Assembly (NCBI GenBank): GCA_032718475.1 | Contig: JAUCBJ010007869.1 | Coordinates: 1 to 64,000, forward strand | Length of the DNA: 64,000 nt | Origin: Nemertoderma westbladi | Taxonomy: Eukaryota > Xenacoelomorpha > Nemertodermatida > Nemertodermatidae | Direction: 5' to 3' | Shown: piece by piece, positions 23,812 to 34,781 of the stretch | Numbering within the stretch: the stretch's first letter is position 1 | How the letters are laid out: each line of letters starts with the position of its first letter | Translations under genes and position numbers: made by a program | The notes under the pieces: model-generated | What the model saw: the letters and a program-made list of their open reading frames with translations, nothing else | Databases searched by the model: none | What the model was told of the DNA's origin: nothing

Positions 23812-25418
23812 TTCAAATATTCAGCACAGAAATATCGACATACATAAACATTACACTCATATTGGCGGAACTATTTCATCAATACTCAAGTTTAACTCAG
23901 TATATATTCAGATATGGAGTGTCGATAATAATATTTGTTCTCTATTTAAAAAAACAACAAATGTCAGAATGTAGATTTATTATACGGAACTGAAGATAAT
24001 ACTGCAATTAATAGTAATACTTACAACTCAACTAGAATGTAAATTGAATAGGTAGGCCTAAACATATATACAGAGCTAAATTACCGATCTCAGACAAATA
24101 ATAATACAATAATAGATACGTTTTCAGTAGTAATAGTAGCTGATTTGGTTTTAATATTTACGTCAAATACACCATGACCCGTAATATAGTGTCATTTTCT
24201 GATGACACTGGTGGTAATCTTTATCATATTGCTTGAGCTTTGAAACGCAACTAGTTCAACTCACCGTCGATGTTACCATGAATCCGGAATTTTCGATGTT
24301 GCGGTTTTAAAATTTTTTTATAAGCGATTTAAAAAGAGTGTATTTTGCTAAATGAGATCCCTTCGTATCGCGTATCACCGCGTACACCATGTCCTGGAAT
24401 ATAGTGTCGTTATTCATGTACCTGCCACCAAATTTTTCTACAAATTGAAATGAGACTGCATGAAATTTGAAACATAGTTAGTTTCATCTCCCTCTTCCTT
24501 AGTGGTTGAGCCAGAATTTGTATTTTTGCCTTTATTCTTTAGCTACAAGCATTTAAAAAAAGTGTCTCCTTCGATATTGTACAACTTACACCGCAGTTAT
24601 TCTTCGAACTTTTAGTGATTTGCTGGTACTATTGGAAAGCTGACCGTGCAAGGATTCCAAATAGGTATGTACAAATATTTGAATTTGGTTTGGAAATAGC
24701 TGAAATATAGTTTCACTTTCGCAGACACATTTTAGTATATTTTTTATTTCAATTTATATATATATCTCGTATTGCCTTGTCTGAGTTCAAATTATTTATG
24801 AATTTCTAAGACGTACCGTACCGTACCGGTATCTTTTATTTGGTATTTTTTAAAACAAATAAATTTATTGATTTTATAGGCTGATAGGTGTAGAGGTAGG
24901 TTTATTTATATAGGCCCCTATTTGATAATTGAATTGAAATTGAATTTAATGACATACCGGTATATAACAACAATTATCAGTAAAATGGTATGACTGCAAA
25001 TTTTAAAAAAAGAGGCACCCAGCCATGTTGTATCACCACTGGGGGTACATAATTAAAAATAACATTGTAATATGAATATTGATATAGACAATAGACATAT
25101 AAAGTTGTAGTGAATATAAGTAAGTAGGCCTACTAGAAGTAATATAACTACTGAACTAAGTGTGTCTAAAAAAGCGTTTATGTGATTAAAATCTAAATTT
25201 AAAACTGAAAGGAAAAAGTCGAATTATGTTGATTTGTTTAAAATTAAATATAGATAAAAGTTAATGATATGTAGAAATAGGCGCAAGTCGGGGGGGTAAA
25301 CATTGTCTTTCACCACTATCACTTACAAACAGGCAGGTCCTCATTGTAATTGATTCCCTGAAAGCATCAAGATAAGTTGTTCGCACTGCTGACTCAGGTA
25401 AGTTGTCATTTCAACTGG

Positions 25419-25420
<2 letters not shown>
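23812..25420. other. eIF4G upstream region and AT-rich spacer
   Basis: This holds the presumed promoter and 5' UTR of eIF4G, but no clear TATA box or other promoter element can be assigned. Two loosely similar stretches (ACACCATG..CC..AATATAGTGTC near 24170 and 24384) hint at an old local duplication. No gene is supported. Confidence 0.4.
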
Positions 25421-25465
<45 letters not shown>

Positions 25466-26018
25466 TTATTTATACATTATGTAAAAACAATAACAAATAC
25501 ACCAAACAATGTACCGGTATAAAGGAATTGTCCAACAATAACATATAGGATTACCCCTAAATCTTTGCAGCTTATTTCCAAGGGGGTCCTTTATGTTACT
25601 TGGTTACAAATACAATATTACACTACGCTAACCTAAAACCAATATAAAACGTAATTACACTATGTACATGTACAACTTTACCACGAGCGTGACAATGCCC
25701 GACTCAACGATAAAGATGTAATGTACAGAACAATTTATTATAAAACGTATTTACAGTAGGCCTATAAATAGTAAATAAATTAATAAACTAATAACTTACT
25801 GTAGGACTATTGTACCTATTTTTACATTGCACACGGAGGTGAGATTTAACTGCAGATTTAAAAGAATGTTGATTATTTAGGTTTTTAATTTCATTAGGCA
25901 GAGCGTTCCAATTTTTAATGCCGTTAAAAAAGAAAGTATCAGATTCAAAGGATTTACAATTCGGGAGGTAGAAGTTTGAAGCACTAGCTCCGGCCTCCGG
26001 CTCCGGCCATTTTGGCAC
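25421..26018 (-). mobile_element. 5'-truncated LINE 3' end with (TATC)n tail
   Basis: On the minus strand 26018-25788 ends with a typical LINE ORF2 C-terminus: FFFNGIKNWNALPNEIKN followed by HSFKSAVKSHL, then stop. The downstream 3' UTR runs into a TAGA/TATC microsatellite (about 25424-25465 on the plus strand), which matches the microsatellite tails of some LINE families. The first residues of the open frame derive from a CTCCGG repeat, so the true LINE sequence begins near 25985. Confidence 0.75.
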
Positions 26019-26725
26019 CTCCGGCTCCTGCTCCGGCTCCGGTAAAAATATTGCCGGAGTTAATTTTTTACTAAAGTATTATATTTCGTGCATATTCTAA
26101 TCTGAACAATTATTTAACACTATAAGTACTGTAGTACAGCTTCAATATCAAGTATAATCTGATAATACTGCAGTATTTACTTAAAGTCAATGACTGACTG
26201 ACTGTACTGCAGTACTGGTACTGGCCAGCTGGCTGACTAGCAGACTGTTACAGATAGGCCCTACTTTAAAAAATTGTAAATGCTATGATTGTACACTGTC
26301 AGACTGTACCACTGCAGCCATTTACTGCTGTCATGCCAGCATACTGTACTGCAGTACTGGTACACGTACGGTAGGCTACCTACAGTACACACCTCTACCA
26401 CAGTCAGACAGTTAGCGAGTTAGGTACTGTACGTAATTTCTAGCCGTCAGCGTCAGGCCGTCGCCGTCAGCATTAGGCCGTCAGCGTCAGGCCGTCTGTC
26501 CGTGATAAATTAATTACTTATATTTTAAATTGAAAATTCGTAAATCTATAAATTATGAAATTAATTAGACCTACAGTATGATTGATTATGAGCGATTGGC
26601 GAATGATAACCATACTTTATTTTTTTTTAAATAAATAATTAAATTTTTAAAATTTTTGAAAAACTCCGGCTCCGGCCAAATTGTCCAACTCCGGCTCCTG
26701 CTCCGGCTCCGGCCAAATCCCAACT
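25984..26725. repeat. CTCCGG hexamer clusters and short internal repeats
   Basis: Two similar clusters built on CTCCGGCTCCTGCTCCGG lie at about 25986-26043 and 26664-26713. Between them are repeated TACTGCAGTACTGGTAC words (about 26205 and 26346) and a short GCCGTCAGCGTCAG tandem (about 26443-26497). No gene. Confidence 0.6.
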
Positions 26726-26872
26726 CCGATCGAGCCCTACGGCAGACCGGCAAAAGGTACCTGTGAGTCGGTAGCGGTAGGCGAATATATTCCCCATATC
26801 GGTAATGACCTGAATCCGTACCAGTGGGGGCAATTTTTTTGTCGATTTTCCCTATGCCACTTATGCTTTTAA

Positions 26873-27066
26873 TTACCATTGTGGCTATTTATCTATGCCT
26901 GTGGCGAAAGACTTATACTTTTATTTACCATTCTGGCTATTTATCTATGCCTGTGGCGAAAGACTTATACTTTTATTTACCATTCTGGCTATTTATCTAT
27001 GCCTGTGGAGAAAAACTTATACGTTTAAGTTTAATTACCATTCTGCTATTTATCTATGCCTGCCTG
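26873..27066. repeat. 52-bp minisatellite, 4 copies
   Basis: The unit starts TTACCATTCTGGCTATTTAT and continues CTATGCCTGTGGCGAAAG. Starts are at 26873, 26925, 26977 and 27035. Confidence 0.9.
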
Positions 27067-27067
27067 C

Positions 27068-27480
27068 CTGCGGGAAAGGAGCAAGTTACAGAGACGGGAT
27101 TTTCTAACCAAAACAATAAACGATAGCATTACCAATTGAGAGAAAGGAGCAGGTTACAGAGGCGGGATTTCCTAACCAAAACAATAAACGATCACTTAAT
27201 TAATTGAGGGAAAGGGGCAGGTTACAGAGGTGGGATTTCTAACCAAAACAATAAACAGTCACTTTACAAAATGAAGGAAAGGAGCAGGTTACAGAGGCGG
27301 GCCTTTTCTAACCAAAACAATAAACAGTCACTTTACAAAATGAAGGAAAGGAGCAGGTTACAGAGGCGGGCCTTTCTGCCTTTTCTAACCAAAACAATAA
27401 ACGGTCACTTTACCAAATCAGGCAAAGGAGCAGGTTACAGATTTTCTAACTACTGAACTACGCGGGATTTTCTAACCAAA
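27068..27480. repeat. ~68-bp minisatellite, 6 copies
   Basis: The unit begins GGAAAGGAGCAGGTTACAGA and continues GGCGGGATTTTCTAACCAAA then ACAATAAACGGTCAC. The last copy is rearranged. Single related copies sit near 11426 and 44685. Confidence 0.9.
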
Positions 27481-28087
27481 AGCCGGTAGGCCTACCAGTC
27501 TGCCAGTACCGTATTTAAATGGTAGGCTACACCAGTACACAGTAGGCATACAGCAGTACCGGTGCCGGTACCGGTACGGAATGCTGTACAGCTACAGCAG
27601 TAATTACAGTAGACATACCCTCCATATCCATTGCACAATGTACTGGACATATGATTTAGGCCTATGTGTTGTGTGTAGTCCACCTCAGGCAGTCAGGACT
27701 GCACAGGAGAAGTGCGTACTTCATGAAAAATATACATTGGGACAATATTTTTTCTCACGTGCTGCACGAAGGGAAAAACTATCTCTCATGACAAATTTTT
27801 TTAACATCATTAAGTACCTATGCTGGACTGTCTGTATATCGAATTTCAGTTATATTTAATGAAAATTGAGTAAATGTCGCTCATTTTAAAATTAGATTTT
27901 TTACAAAAAATATAAGAACTCTTGAGTTTGTAACGTGCTGCGCGAAGCGGTATTAGCAATAAATTGAAATTTTTGTTTTCCAAGTTGGTCACTATAGGTT
28001 GAACAAAGCCTGTTAAAATTTTAGGAGCGTTCTGATAAAAAATGTTGACAGGGGAGAGGAGATTATCACTGGTACGGATTCAGGATA
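27481..28087. other. Spacer with two GTGCTGCGCGAAG words
   Basis: No gene. CGTGCTGCACGAAG at about 27758 and CGTGCTGCGCGAAG at about 27934 match the end of the 4.8-kb insertion described at 8324. Confidence 0.4.
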
Positions 28088-28265
28088 GAGCCCCCATATC
28101 CAGTCTATAGGACGGGTGCTTAGATCGTGCGTTTCCACCAGTTAACATTCTTCGATTTTGAATAAAACAAGTGATGTGGTTGGAGAAACCTGCTAGGCAG
28201 CTAGGGGCTGCTACTAATCAGCAACCAATCACGGAGTTTAACACAGAGTCAATGAGAATGGAATA
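28088..28265 (+). repeat. Left copy of a ~170-bp inverted repeat
   Basis: This segment shares the ordered words GTGCTTAGATCGTG, CCAGTTAACATT, AAAACAAGT, GTTGGAGAAA, GCAACCAATCACG and TTTAACACAGA with the reverse complement of 37200-37350. It flanks the piggyBac-like pseudogene and the 5.9-kb TIR element. Confidence 0.8.
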
Positions 28266-28433
28266 TTGCTAACTTAAAAAAGTTCAGGTTACCATTATTC
28301 CAAAGTAATCAGATAGGATAGGCTTATTACAGTAATTAAGCTGCTAGTGTTAGTCAGTTAGTAATCGAGTAAGCCATATAATATTAGCCTATAGTACAAT
28401 ACCAGGCATGATAAATAATATCGATAATATCGA

Positions 28434-28464
28434 TTGAGTTCATTGATAATATCAATGAACTCAA
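28434..28464. repeat. Perfect 31-base palindrome
   Basis: TTGAGTTCATTGATA, one central A, then its exact reverse complement. It would form a 15-bp stem with almost no loop. Confidence 0.9.
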
Positions 28465-28567
28465 CCAGCAGTCACTGACTCACTATGAGTGAGAAGATTG
28501 ACAGTTTTGACATATAACCTGTCTTTGGACAGTTGAATGGGTTTTACAAACTGGATTCTTGCAAATA

Positions 28568-30179
28568 TCACAGTATATTATCAAATATCAAATTTAGGAC
28601 TGAGTTACGGGAATCCTCATATCCAACCTTATCTAGAAGGAGAAATCCGTTTAGAGCAGCGATGTCAATCATGTTCATAAATATGACAACAGGCCAACGA
28701 TTGGTCTTTCGTTTGCACGTGAAGTGGCTAATCCTCTCATCCACAATGTCGATGCCATACTTAGTCATATTGTAATCTTAAACAACCTTAGGTGCCTTCT
28801 TACCATTATCATCAACGTCAAATCTATTATGGCTGCTACTTAGCAAATTTACTATCTTGTTTTTTGGGCTTTGTTTGAGCACAAGAGTACGTTGAACTCG
28901 TTGTTGTAGGCGAACATGCTAGAATTTAATTCACGACCTTTCAACTTATTGGGCTCAGCAGGTATCTCACATCGGTTTGCCTTCATAGTTCCAAGAAGCG
29001 TCATGTCTACCTTCTTCAGACGCTGTGCGAGCTCAAGCGAGGTGAAATAATTTGTCTGTCAGTCTGTTGTGATGTTTCTGCCAGTGCCATGGTAGGGGAT
29101 AGTTAATAACATCACAACGTCAGTGGCTAAGCCCACATGGACTGAGTCTCCCTCCTTACCCCCATAAATGAATCCTCGCAATGCAAATCCGGAAGAAGCT
29201 TCACATAACCAGAAGATCTTAGTGCCGAATTTCTTTGGTTTTTGTGGCATATAAGCCCTCCCTGGAACTCGACCTCTAAATCCAAGTAATTGCTCATCAA
29301 CAGTAAGATGAGCTTCTGGGATGATATGTTTTTTCAGTTGTTCTTAGAGCATTTCCCAAACCTCTCTAATGGCCGCAAATTTATCGTTATCTGCCAATTT
29401 CCTCTGATCTCGGGTTGATTTGTCATCGAAACGGTGGCACTCCAGTAACAGGTAGAATCGGCTTATAGCCATGGCTGCCTTAAAAAACGGTGGGCCATGA
29501 ATTGGGTGCCACAAATCTGTAACTGTTTGGTGACAATCCAATGTTTGGTGACAATGTATTTGGATACACCCGCCATGATCAGTATTCCTATACCAGCATT
29601 CATTTCACCAAATGAAAATTGTCCAAACTTGCGAGACTTTACCCTGGCTAGTATCTTTCCCTTTTTATTTGTCTGACGAAGAACAATGTATAAAATTTTC
29701 CTTGTCAAGAATTGCATGAAACCATCAATTTCCGATTTCGCTTTGTTCAAAACAGTTGCTGAAAATCGAATGACATCTGCTTGTTGCCGTCGAACTGGAG
29801 CAGGCTCTATATCTGAATAAACTGTTCCATCTTTTGATCGATATGTGGCATCATCAACAGCCATTATGGTTTCTTCATCAGAGGAATCTGATCCATATCC
29901 CGTGGTGTAGGCTGTCAGTAGGTTGTCACTTCCATCCGAATCCCCCGATTCCTCAGTAAGTTCATAGTCACTGTCACTCAAAACAGTCACAGAATCATCA
30001 TCAATGCTATTTGGGCCACCCTCACCAAGAGCTTCACAATCTCCATCATAATTGTCCTCTTCGTCTTCAAACATATCTAGATCTTCCTGATGCAAATTTC
30101 TCAGCTGTTGAGGCTGTTGTGACATTGATGATACCTGATACTCTATTTTATAACGGATTTGTTTCCAAATATAAATCAC
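28568..30179 (-). pseudogene. piggyBac-like transposase (DDE_Tnp_1_7), broken
   Basis: The minus strand encodes an acidic N-terminal region (30179-29463, SDSDYELTEESGDSDGSD) as is common in piggyBac/PGBD proteins. The family signature follows in broken frames: AISRFYLLLECHRFDD and DNDKFAAIREVWEM (29541-29344), LTVDEQLLGFRGRVPGR (about 29310-29260, first catalytic Asp), MPQKPKKFGTKIFWLCEA (29250), and ITTD..NYFTSLELA (about 29075-29030). In the last, a 9-base insertion with a TGA stop follows the second catalytic Asp. The C-terminal part shows KTNRWPVVIFMNMIDIAALN (28768-28568). Frameshifts near 29500, stops near 29342 and 29060, and further breaks at 29000-28770 make it non-functional. It would have excised and inserted DNA at TTAA sites; flanking TTAA duplications are not resolved. 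Confidence 0.85.
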
Positions 30180-30970
30180 CTTAGTGTGACTCGATATAGT
30201 TACGCTCCTGTAGAGTAATTCAATTGGCTACTCAACACAGCTCAGACGGTCAGACACCAGCAATATAGAGCTGCCCAGCTATCAGCCATCCCACTATATA
30301 TGGTAAAGTTTAGTGTAAAACGCACTCTTTATAGCATTAATTTGTGTTGTCTCTAGCCTTTTGCCCCAGCCAGCCAGCTAGTCTAGAGTAGGCCTACATG
30401 AAATATAATCAGTGAACAGATTTAGAGGAAAATTTAACTAGATTCATAAGGAATATTCATGACTACATTTGTAGTCTAAGTAGGCCTATGCAATAGAGGT
30501 AAAACCACGTTTTTTTCAGCGCTTCCTATTTAAATATTGTGTAAGGAATGGATTAAATGAAAGTTTGATATATATTGAACAGCAAGATGGCGTTTCTAGA
30601 TGTTGATGGTGTTTCGTATTTTGGACAACCTTCACCTATCAACATTTTCAACGGAAAGGTACAGAGGTACGGTGACTACAATCAGACAATTGTAGTCCTA
30701 ATATGCAAATTAGTGTTACACGTTTCAACGGATTGTTTCAGTATCTCACTCTCACATACGGTACTACGCAAAGGTCTTTTAAACGTTTCAATAGATTGAT
30801 TCAGTACCGAATGTGCTGCATAATGTGTTCTGAACATGTTCAAATTACCGGTACAACAGATTATTCAGTGTCATGCGCGAATCGGCGAATGCATTACATT
30901 AGGGCCTACAGCATTACCATTGTCATCCAGGTTTCATTTTCTTCATATTTTTTATTAAGTGGATTGACGA
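30180..30970. other. Spacer between piggyBac remnant and TIR element
   Basis: No convincing gene. Short open frames at 30575-30975 have no recognisable content. Confidence 0.4.
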
Positions 30971-31346
30971 GTTAGTTGGGGGTGCTGGTCACCTCGCCGC
31001 ACTGCCACTTCGCCGCAGGTCACCTCGCCGCAGATAATGTGCGGCGAGGTGTCTTTGCGGCGAGGTGTCTCACTGTGAATGCCACTTCGCCGCAAATTAT
31101 CGGACACTTCGCCGCAAGTCAATATTAATCATTTATTTCTATATTTACACAGGGAAGCCTAGTTATGACAGTATGGCATTGGACAATATGTATTATGATA
31201 TAAAGGCATTTAATTTATCCAACGGATAAGTAAAATAAGTAGTTTATAAAATTAATACAGTAATAGGAAGCACATTATAGTAAAAGTAAATAAAATAGAT
31301 ATAAAATAGGGGGTTATTATTTAAATAAAATCGGGTATTGTAATAT

Positions 31347-34178
31347 TTATATTTGCTGAAGGTGGAATGCGAGGCTGAGGGTTGTGGGGCGAGCCACGTT
31401 GGTCAGCCCATTGCAGCCCATCGCATGGGCGGCAGTGGACGCCTGACCGCTGCATAGGCGGCAAATACATGCAGGGGTGGGCCGCCAGCATCTTGTTGAG
31501 CTGCAGAGTTTGTGATGGAAGCCGTTGGAAAGGAACTGCGCTCCCACCCTCCGCCGCTGGCCCGATAAATATTTGAGGTTGATACTGGAGTTGTCTCCAT
31601 TGTCAACCGCCTCAAGTATATTGGTTGTTGACGCGAATTTACTTAGACCGCACCAAAGTTTATAGTAGAATCCGCGGACTTTGATGACGTGGGGGAGCTG
31701 CAAAAGCTGCGCTCTGGAGAAATCGTGGAAAATCGAGCAACCGTATGTGGTGGCCGGAAAGACCACAAGGACCCAGAGTTTGTGAGCGGTTGCTATGGAA
31801 ACGGAACTCATATTGACTGTTGATGCTAACCGGATACAGGAGGCAATGCCCCGCTTGTGTAAATGAGTGTAATGACCAGCTGGCGAATTTTTCGTAGTCA
31901 GTACGACGCCAAGGTAATTGAACTTGTTCACAAATTCCAATTGCTGACCTTTATATATAAGTATGTCATTAGCTGATAGACTCCCACCCCGGCGAAATTT
32001 AATAACTTTTGTTTTTGCCAAATTGACTGTAAGGCCGTTTAAGTCGCAGTACTTTTCTAGGTTATTTAGGGCGAGTTGAACACTTTCTATAGATTCGCCG
32101 TAAATTGCTACATCGTCGGCGTATAAAATTATAAATACACCGATTCCGGCTATTACGGAGGGCAAATCGGCAATAAACAGGCTGAAAAGTAATGGAGACA
32201 GTTTGTCTCCCTGGATAACGCCGACCATTTGGCATATCGGGTCTGTAACGAACAGTCCAATGCAGATTCGAATGTAGTTAGTTGCTATCAGAGCCCATAG
32301 AGCGCAGATAAATGTTCGACTAACTCCAATGTCGGACAACTTTGTGCAAAGTCGCTCACGGTTTACGGTGTCGAAGGCCTTTGAAAAGTCTATAAAAACG
32401 CAGTATATATGACCACCAGGTGACGATAAAGCCGCGTCGATGTATAAGTATATGTGTTTTATAGCCATTAACGTTGACCTGCCAACACGGAAGCCGAATT
32501 GGGAATCAGGTAGTTTATTATTGAGTTCTGACCACGTGTATAACCGCTTAAATAGAATGGCGGTATATGTCTTTAGTAGACATGATAATAACGCTATTCC
32601 TCTGTATGAATCTGCTGATGCTTTTGATCCTTTGCCCTTGTATAGAGGTATAACATATGAGATTAGCCATGCAGTGGGGCAGGTTGCATAGGTGAAACAA
32701 ATGGTAAATATGTTTAAAATAAACGGGAGAAGAATGCCGATACCTGATTTCAGCGCTTCGCTAGTGATCCCGTCGGGGCCGGCAGCCTTTCGTGTTTTCT
32801 GGTTGTTTACAGCATCGGTGACCTCCGCCGCTGTGATGAGATCATCTAGAGAGGGATCTGGGTTGTCGGATAGTTGAGGCAGCTGGGGGGCTATATTGCG
32901 GGTGAACAAATTCGAGAAATGTGTAGACCAATTCTCCACTGGCACCTGCTGCGCAGCCATATTTTTCTTTGGGTTGACTATTTTCCAAAAGTCTTTTTGG
33001 TTTTCCTCACAACGGTGGATGAGTTTCAGTTCCTGTTGGGTCGAATGGAATATCTTTTTAGTTTTTAACAACGTTTTGTATTCCCGTTGTAACCGACTGT
33101 ATGCTGTGTAATCATCTGTATTGCGATTGTAGTTGTCTAAACGTTTCCGAGATTGTTTTAGATGCTGCTGTAATTGATAACATTCGTTATCGAACCAGGG
33201 TTTGGATTTTCGTATTGAACGCTTTTTACAGGAATTCTTTATTGCCTCAGTGATAAATTTACAGGATTCATCCACTCCTGAGTTCATTATATCCTGGTAG
33301 TTGTTGCCTGTATTTAGTAGACTTGACAGCTTGACAACATCTATTTGACGAGCAGGTGGTGCCTTCTCCTGTAGCATGCTACGAAATTTCCAGTTTAATT
33401 CGATGTGCATTCTTTGGTGTTTAGAGTTAATTGTAGGCAGAACCTTCACTTCTGTAGCATCCTTAAGGGATGGGCTAATAAAAGCCAAGTCGATGACACT
33501 TGAGCCGTTCCAACAAATATAGGTGGGAATATCAGGGTCATTGAGACAAAAAAGGTTTGCACCAAGGAGACTGTCACATAGTAGATCCCCTCGGGTGCTG
33601 TCTCCATCTAGTCGGCAATTAAAGTCACCCACTAGAATAATAGGGTGATTATCCTTGTCACGGATCGCGCGCATAATATAAATTAACTCCAATAGTATAT
33701 CGCCGACATCGGTACTTGGTTTGTAATATCCCAATAAAATGTGAAAATCCGAAAACGTTATGGCGATGGCCGAATCAGACTTGTATGCACATGAGTTAGT
33801 TAATGTTAAACCCATTTTAATGGCAATGGATAATCCACCAATAGGTCTACCGCGATCCTGGCGTTGACATGGGACATTGTGGCATGAATAACCAGAAATG
33901 TCTAGGTCGTCGGATAAAGTCTCTGTTAGGAGCAGAATATCCGTAGCTGTAAATGTGTCGTCCATGGTGCAGTCAATAGTAGATTCTGCACCTTCAACAT
34001 TCCACGCTATGAGCGACAGAGAGTTTGGAGATGCCTGCTGTGTGGATGGAAGTAGGTTAAATGGAAGCACGGCTAGAAGAAGTTGTGCATCAAAGATGTG
34101 GAAATGCGAACACTTAGTTTTATGCCTGGAAAGGCTTAGTGCATATCTGTATACTTTATTGCAGCCCTGACAGAACAT
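31347..34178 (-). CDS. LINE ORF2: zinc finger, APE endonuclease, reverse transcriptase
   Basis: An intact 943-codon frame. It starts with a single C2H2/C2HC-like finger (FCQGCNKVYR...SRHKTKC), then an APE-type endonuclease with SLIAWNVEG, LLLTETL, LVGDFNCRLD, SVIDLAFIS and KHQRMHIEL. A linker with SKPWFDNEC leads to a complete reverse transcriptase: AAGPDGITSEAL, PLYKGKGSKASADSYRGI, VFIDFSKAFD (motif A), GVIQGDKLSP (motif B), ILYADDVAIYG (catalytic YADD) and VNLAKTKVIKF. It ends with a Cys/His cluster CRLCSG...HAMGC. All catalytic residues seem present. The protein would nick target DNA and prime reverse transcription. The frame is continuous upstream with ORF1 apart from one TGA, so expression may be as a readthrough fusion. 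Family looks CR1/Jockey-like; the exact clade is not determined. Confidence 0.93.
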   Translation of the reverse strand: MFCQGCNKVYRYALSLSRHKTKCSHFHIFDAQLLLAVLPFNLLPSTQQASPNSLSLIAWNVEGAESTIDCTMDDTFTATDILLLTETLSDDLDISGYSCHNVPCQRQDRGRPIGGLSIAIKMGLTLTNSCAYKSDSAIAITFSDFHILLGYYKPSTDVGDILLELIYIMRAIRDKDNHPIILVGDFNCRLDGDSTRGDLLCDSLLGANLFCLNDPDIPTYICWNGSSVIDLAFISPSLKDATEVKVLPTINSKHQRMHIELNWKFRSMLQEKAPPARQIDVVKLSSLLNTGNNYQDIMNSGVDESCKFITEAIKNSCKKRSIRKSKPWFDNECYQLQQHLKQSRKRLDNYNRNTDDYTAYSRLQREYKTLLKTKKIFHSTQQELKLIHRCEENQKDFWKIVNPKKNMAAQQVPVENWSTHFSNLFTRNIAPQLPQLSDNPDPSLDDLITAAEVTDAVNNQKTRKAAGPDGITSEALKSGIGILLPFILNIFTICFTYATCPTAWLISYVIPLYKGKGSKASADSYRGIALLSCLLKTYTAILFKRLYTWSELNNKLPDSQFGFRVGRSTLMAIKHIYLYIDAALSSPGGHIYCVFIDFSKAFDTVNRERLCTKLSDIGVSRTFICALWALIATNYIRICIGLFVTDPICQMVGVIQGDKLSPLLFSLFIADLPSVIAGIGVFIILYADDVAIYGESIESVQLALNNLEKYCDLNGLTVNLAKTKVIKFRRGGSLSANDILIYKGQQLEFVNKFNYLGVVLTTKNSPAGHYTHLHKRGIASCIRLASTVNMSSVSIATAHKLWVLVVFPATTYGCSIFHDFSRAQLLQLPHVIKVRGFYYKLWCGLSKFASTTNILEAVDNGDNSSINLKYLSGQRRRVGAQFLSNGFHHKLCSSTRCWRPTPACICRLCSGQASTAAHAMGCNGLTNVARPTTLSLAFHLQQI

Positions 34179-34189
34179 ATGGTTGACAG

Positions 34190-34748
34190 CAGCTACCGGA
34201 GTGGTCGTAGCGGCGGCCCCCGGGTTCGGGAGAGTCGTAGCAGCGGCCCCCGGGTTCGGGGGAGTCGTAGCGGCGGCCCCCGGGTTCGGGAGAGTCGTAG
34301 CGGCGGCCCCCGGGTTCGGGAGAGTCGTAGCGGCGGCCCCCGGATTCGGGAGAGTCGTAGCGGCGGCCCCCGGGTTCGGGGGAGTCGTAACGGCGGCCCC
34401 CGGGTTCGGGGGAGTCGTAACAGCGGCCCCCGGGTTCGAGAGAGTCGTAGCGGCGGCACCCGGGTTCGGGAGAGTCGTAGCGGCGGCCCCCAGGTTCGGG
34501 AGAGTCGTAGCGGCGGCCCCCAGGTTCGGGAGAGTCGTAGCGGTGTCCCCCAGGGTCGCAAGAGTCGTAGCGGCGGCCCCCCGGATCTGGAGTGACGTAG
34601 CGGCGGCCCCCGGGTTCGGGAGAGTCGTAGCGGCGGCCCCCGGGTTCGGGAGAGTCGTAGCGGCGGCTCCCGGGTTCGGGAAAGTCGTAGCGGCGGCCCC
34701 CGGGTTCGGAGTAGTCGTGGCGGCGGCCCCCGGGTTCGGAGGAACATG
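34190..34748 (-). repeat. 30-bp GC-rich minisatellite linking LINE ORF1 and ORF2
   Basis: About 18 units of 30 bp. Read with the LINE (minus strand), the ORF1/ORF2 frame encodes the decapeptide [10 protein letters not shown] over and over without a stop. All six frames are open here because the unit is GC-rich and a multiple of three, so openness alone is not evidence of translation. Confidence 0.9.
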
Positions 34749-34781
34749 AGTTTTGCTACGGAGGGGAATGCTAGATGATTG

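Noticed and set aside
30575-30975. Two short overlapping plus-strand frames (74 and 90 codons)
   Set aside because: No recognisable content, and the second runs up to the border of the TIR element.
34179-34749. Plus-strand frames rich in [10 protein letters not shown] and SGGPRVRES repeats
   Set aside because: They are readings of the GC-rich 30-bp array between the LINE ORFs; no flanking unique coding sequence.
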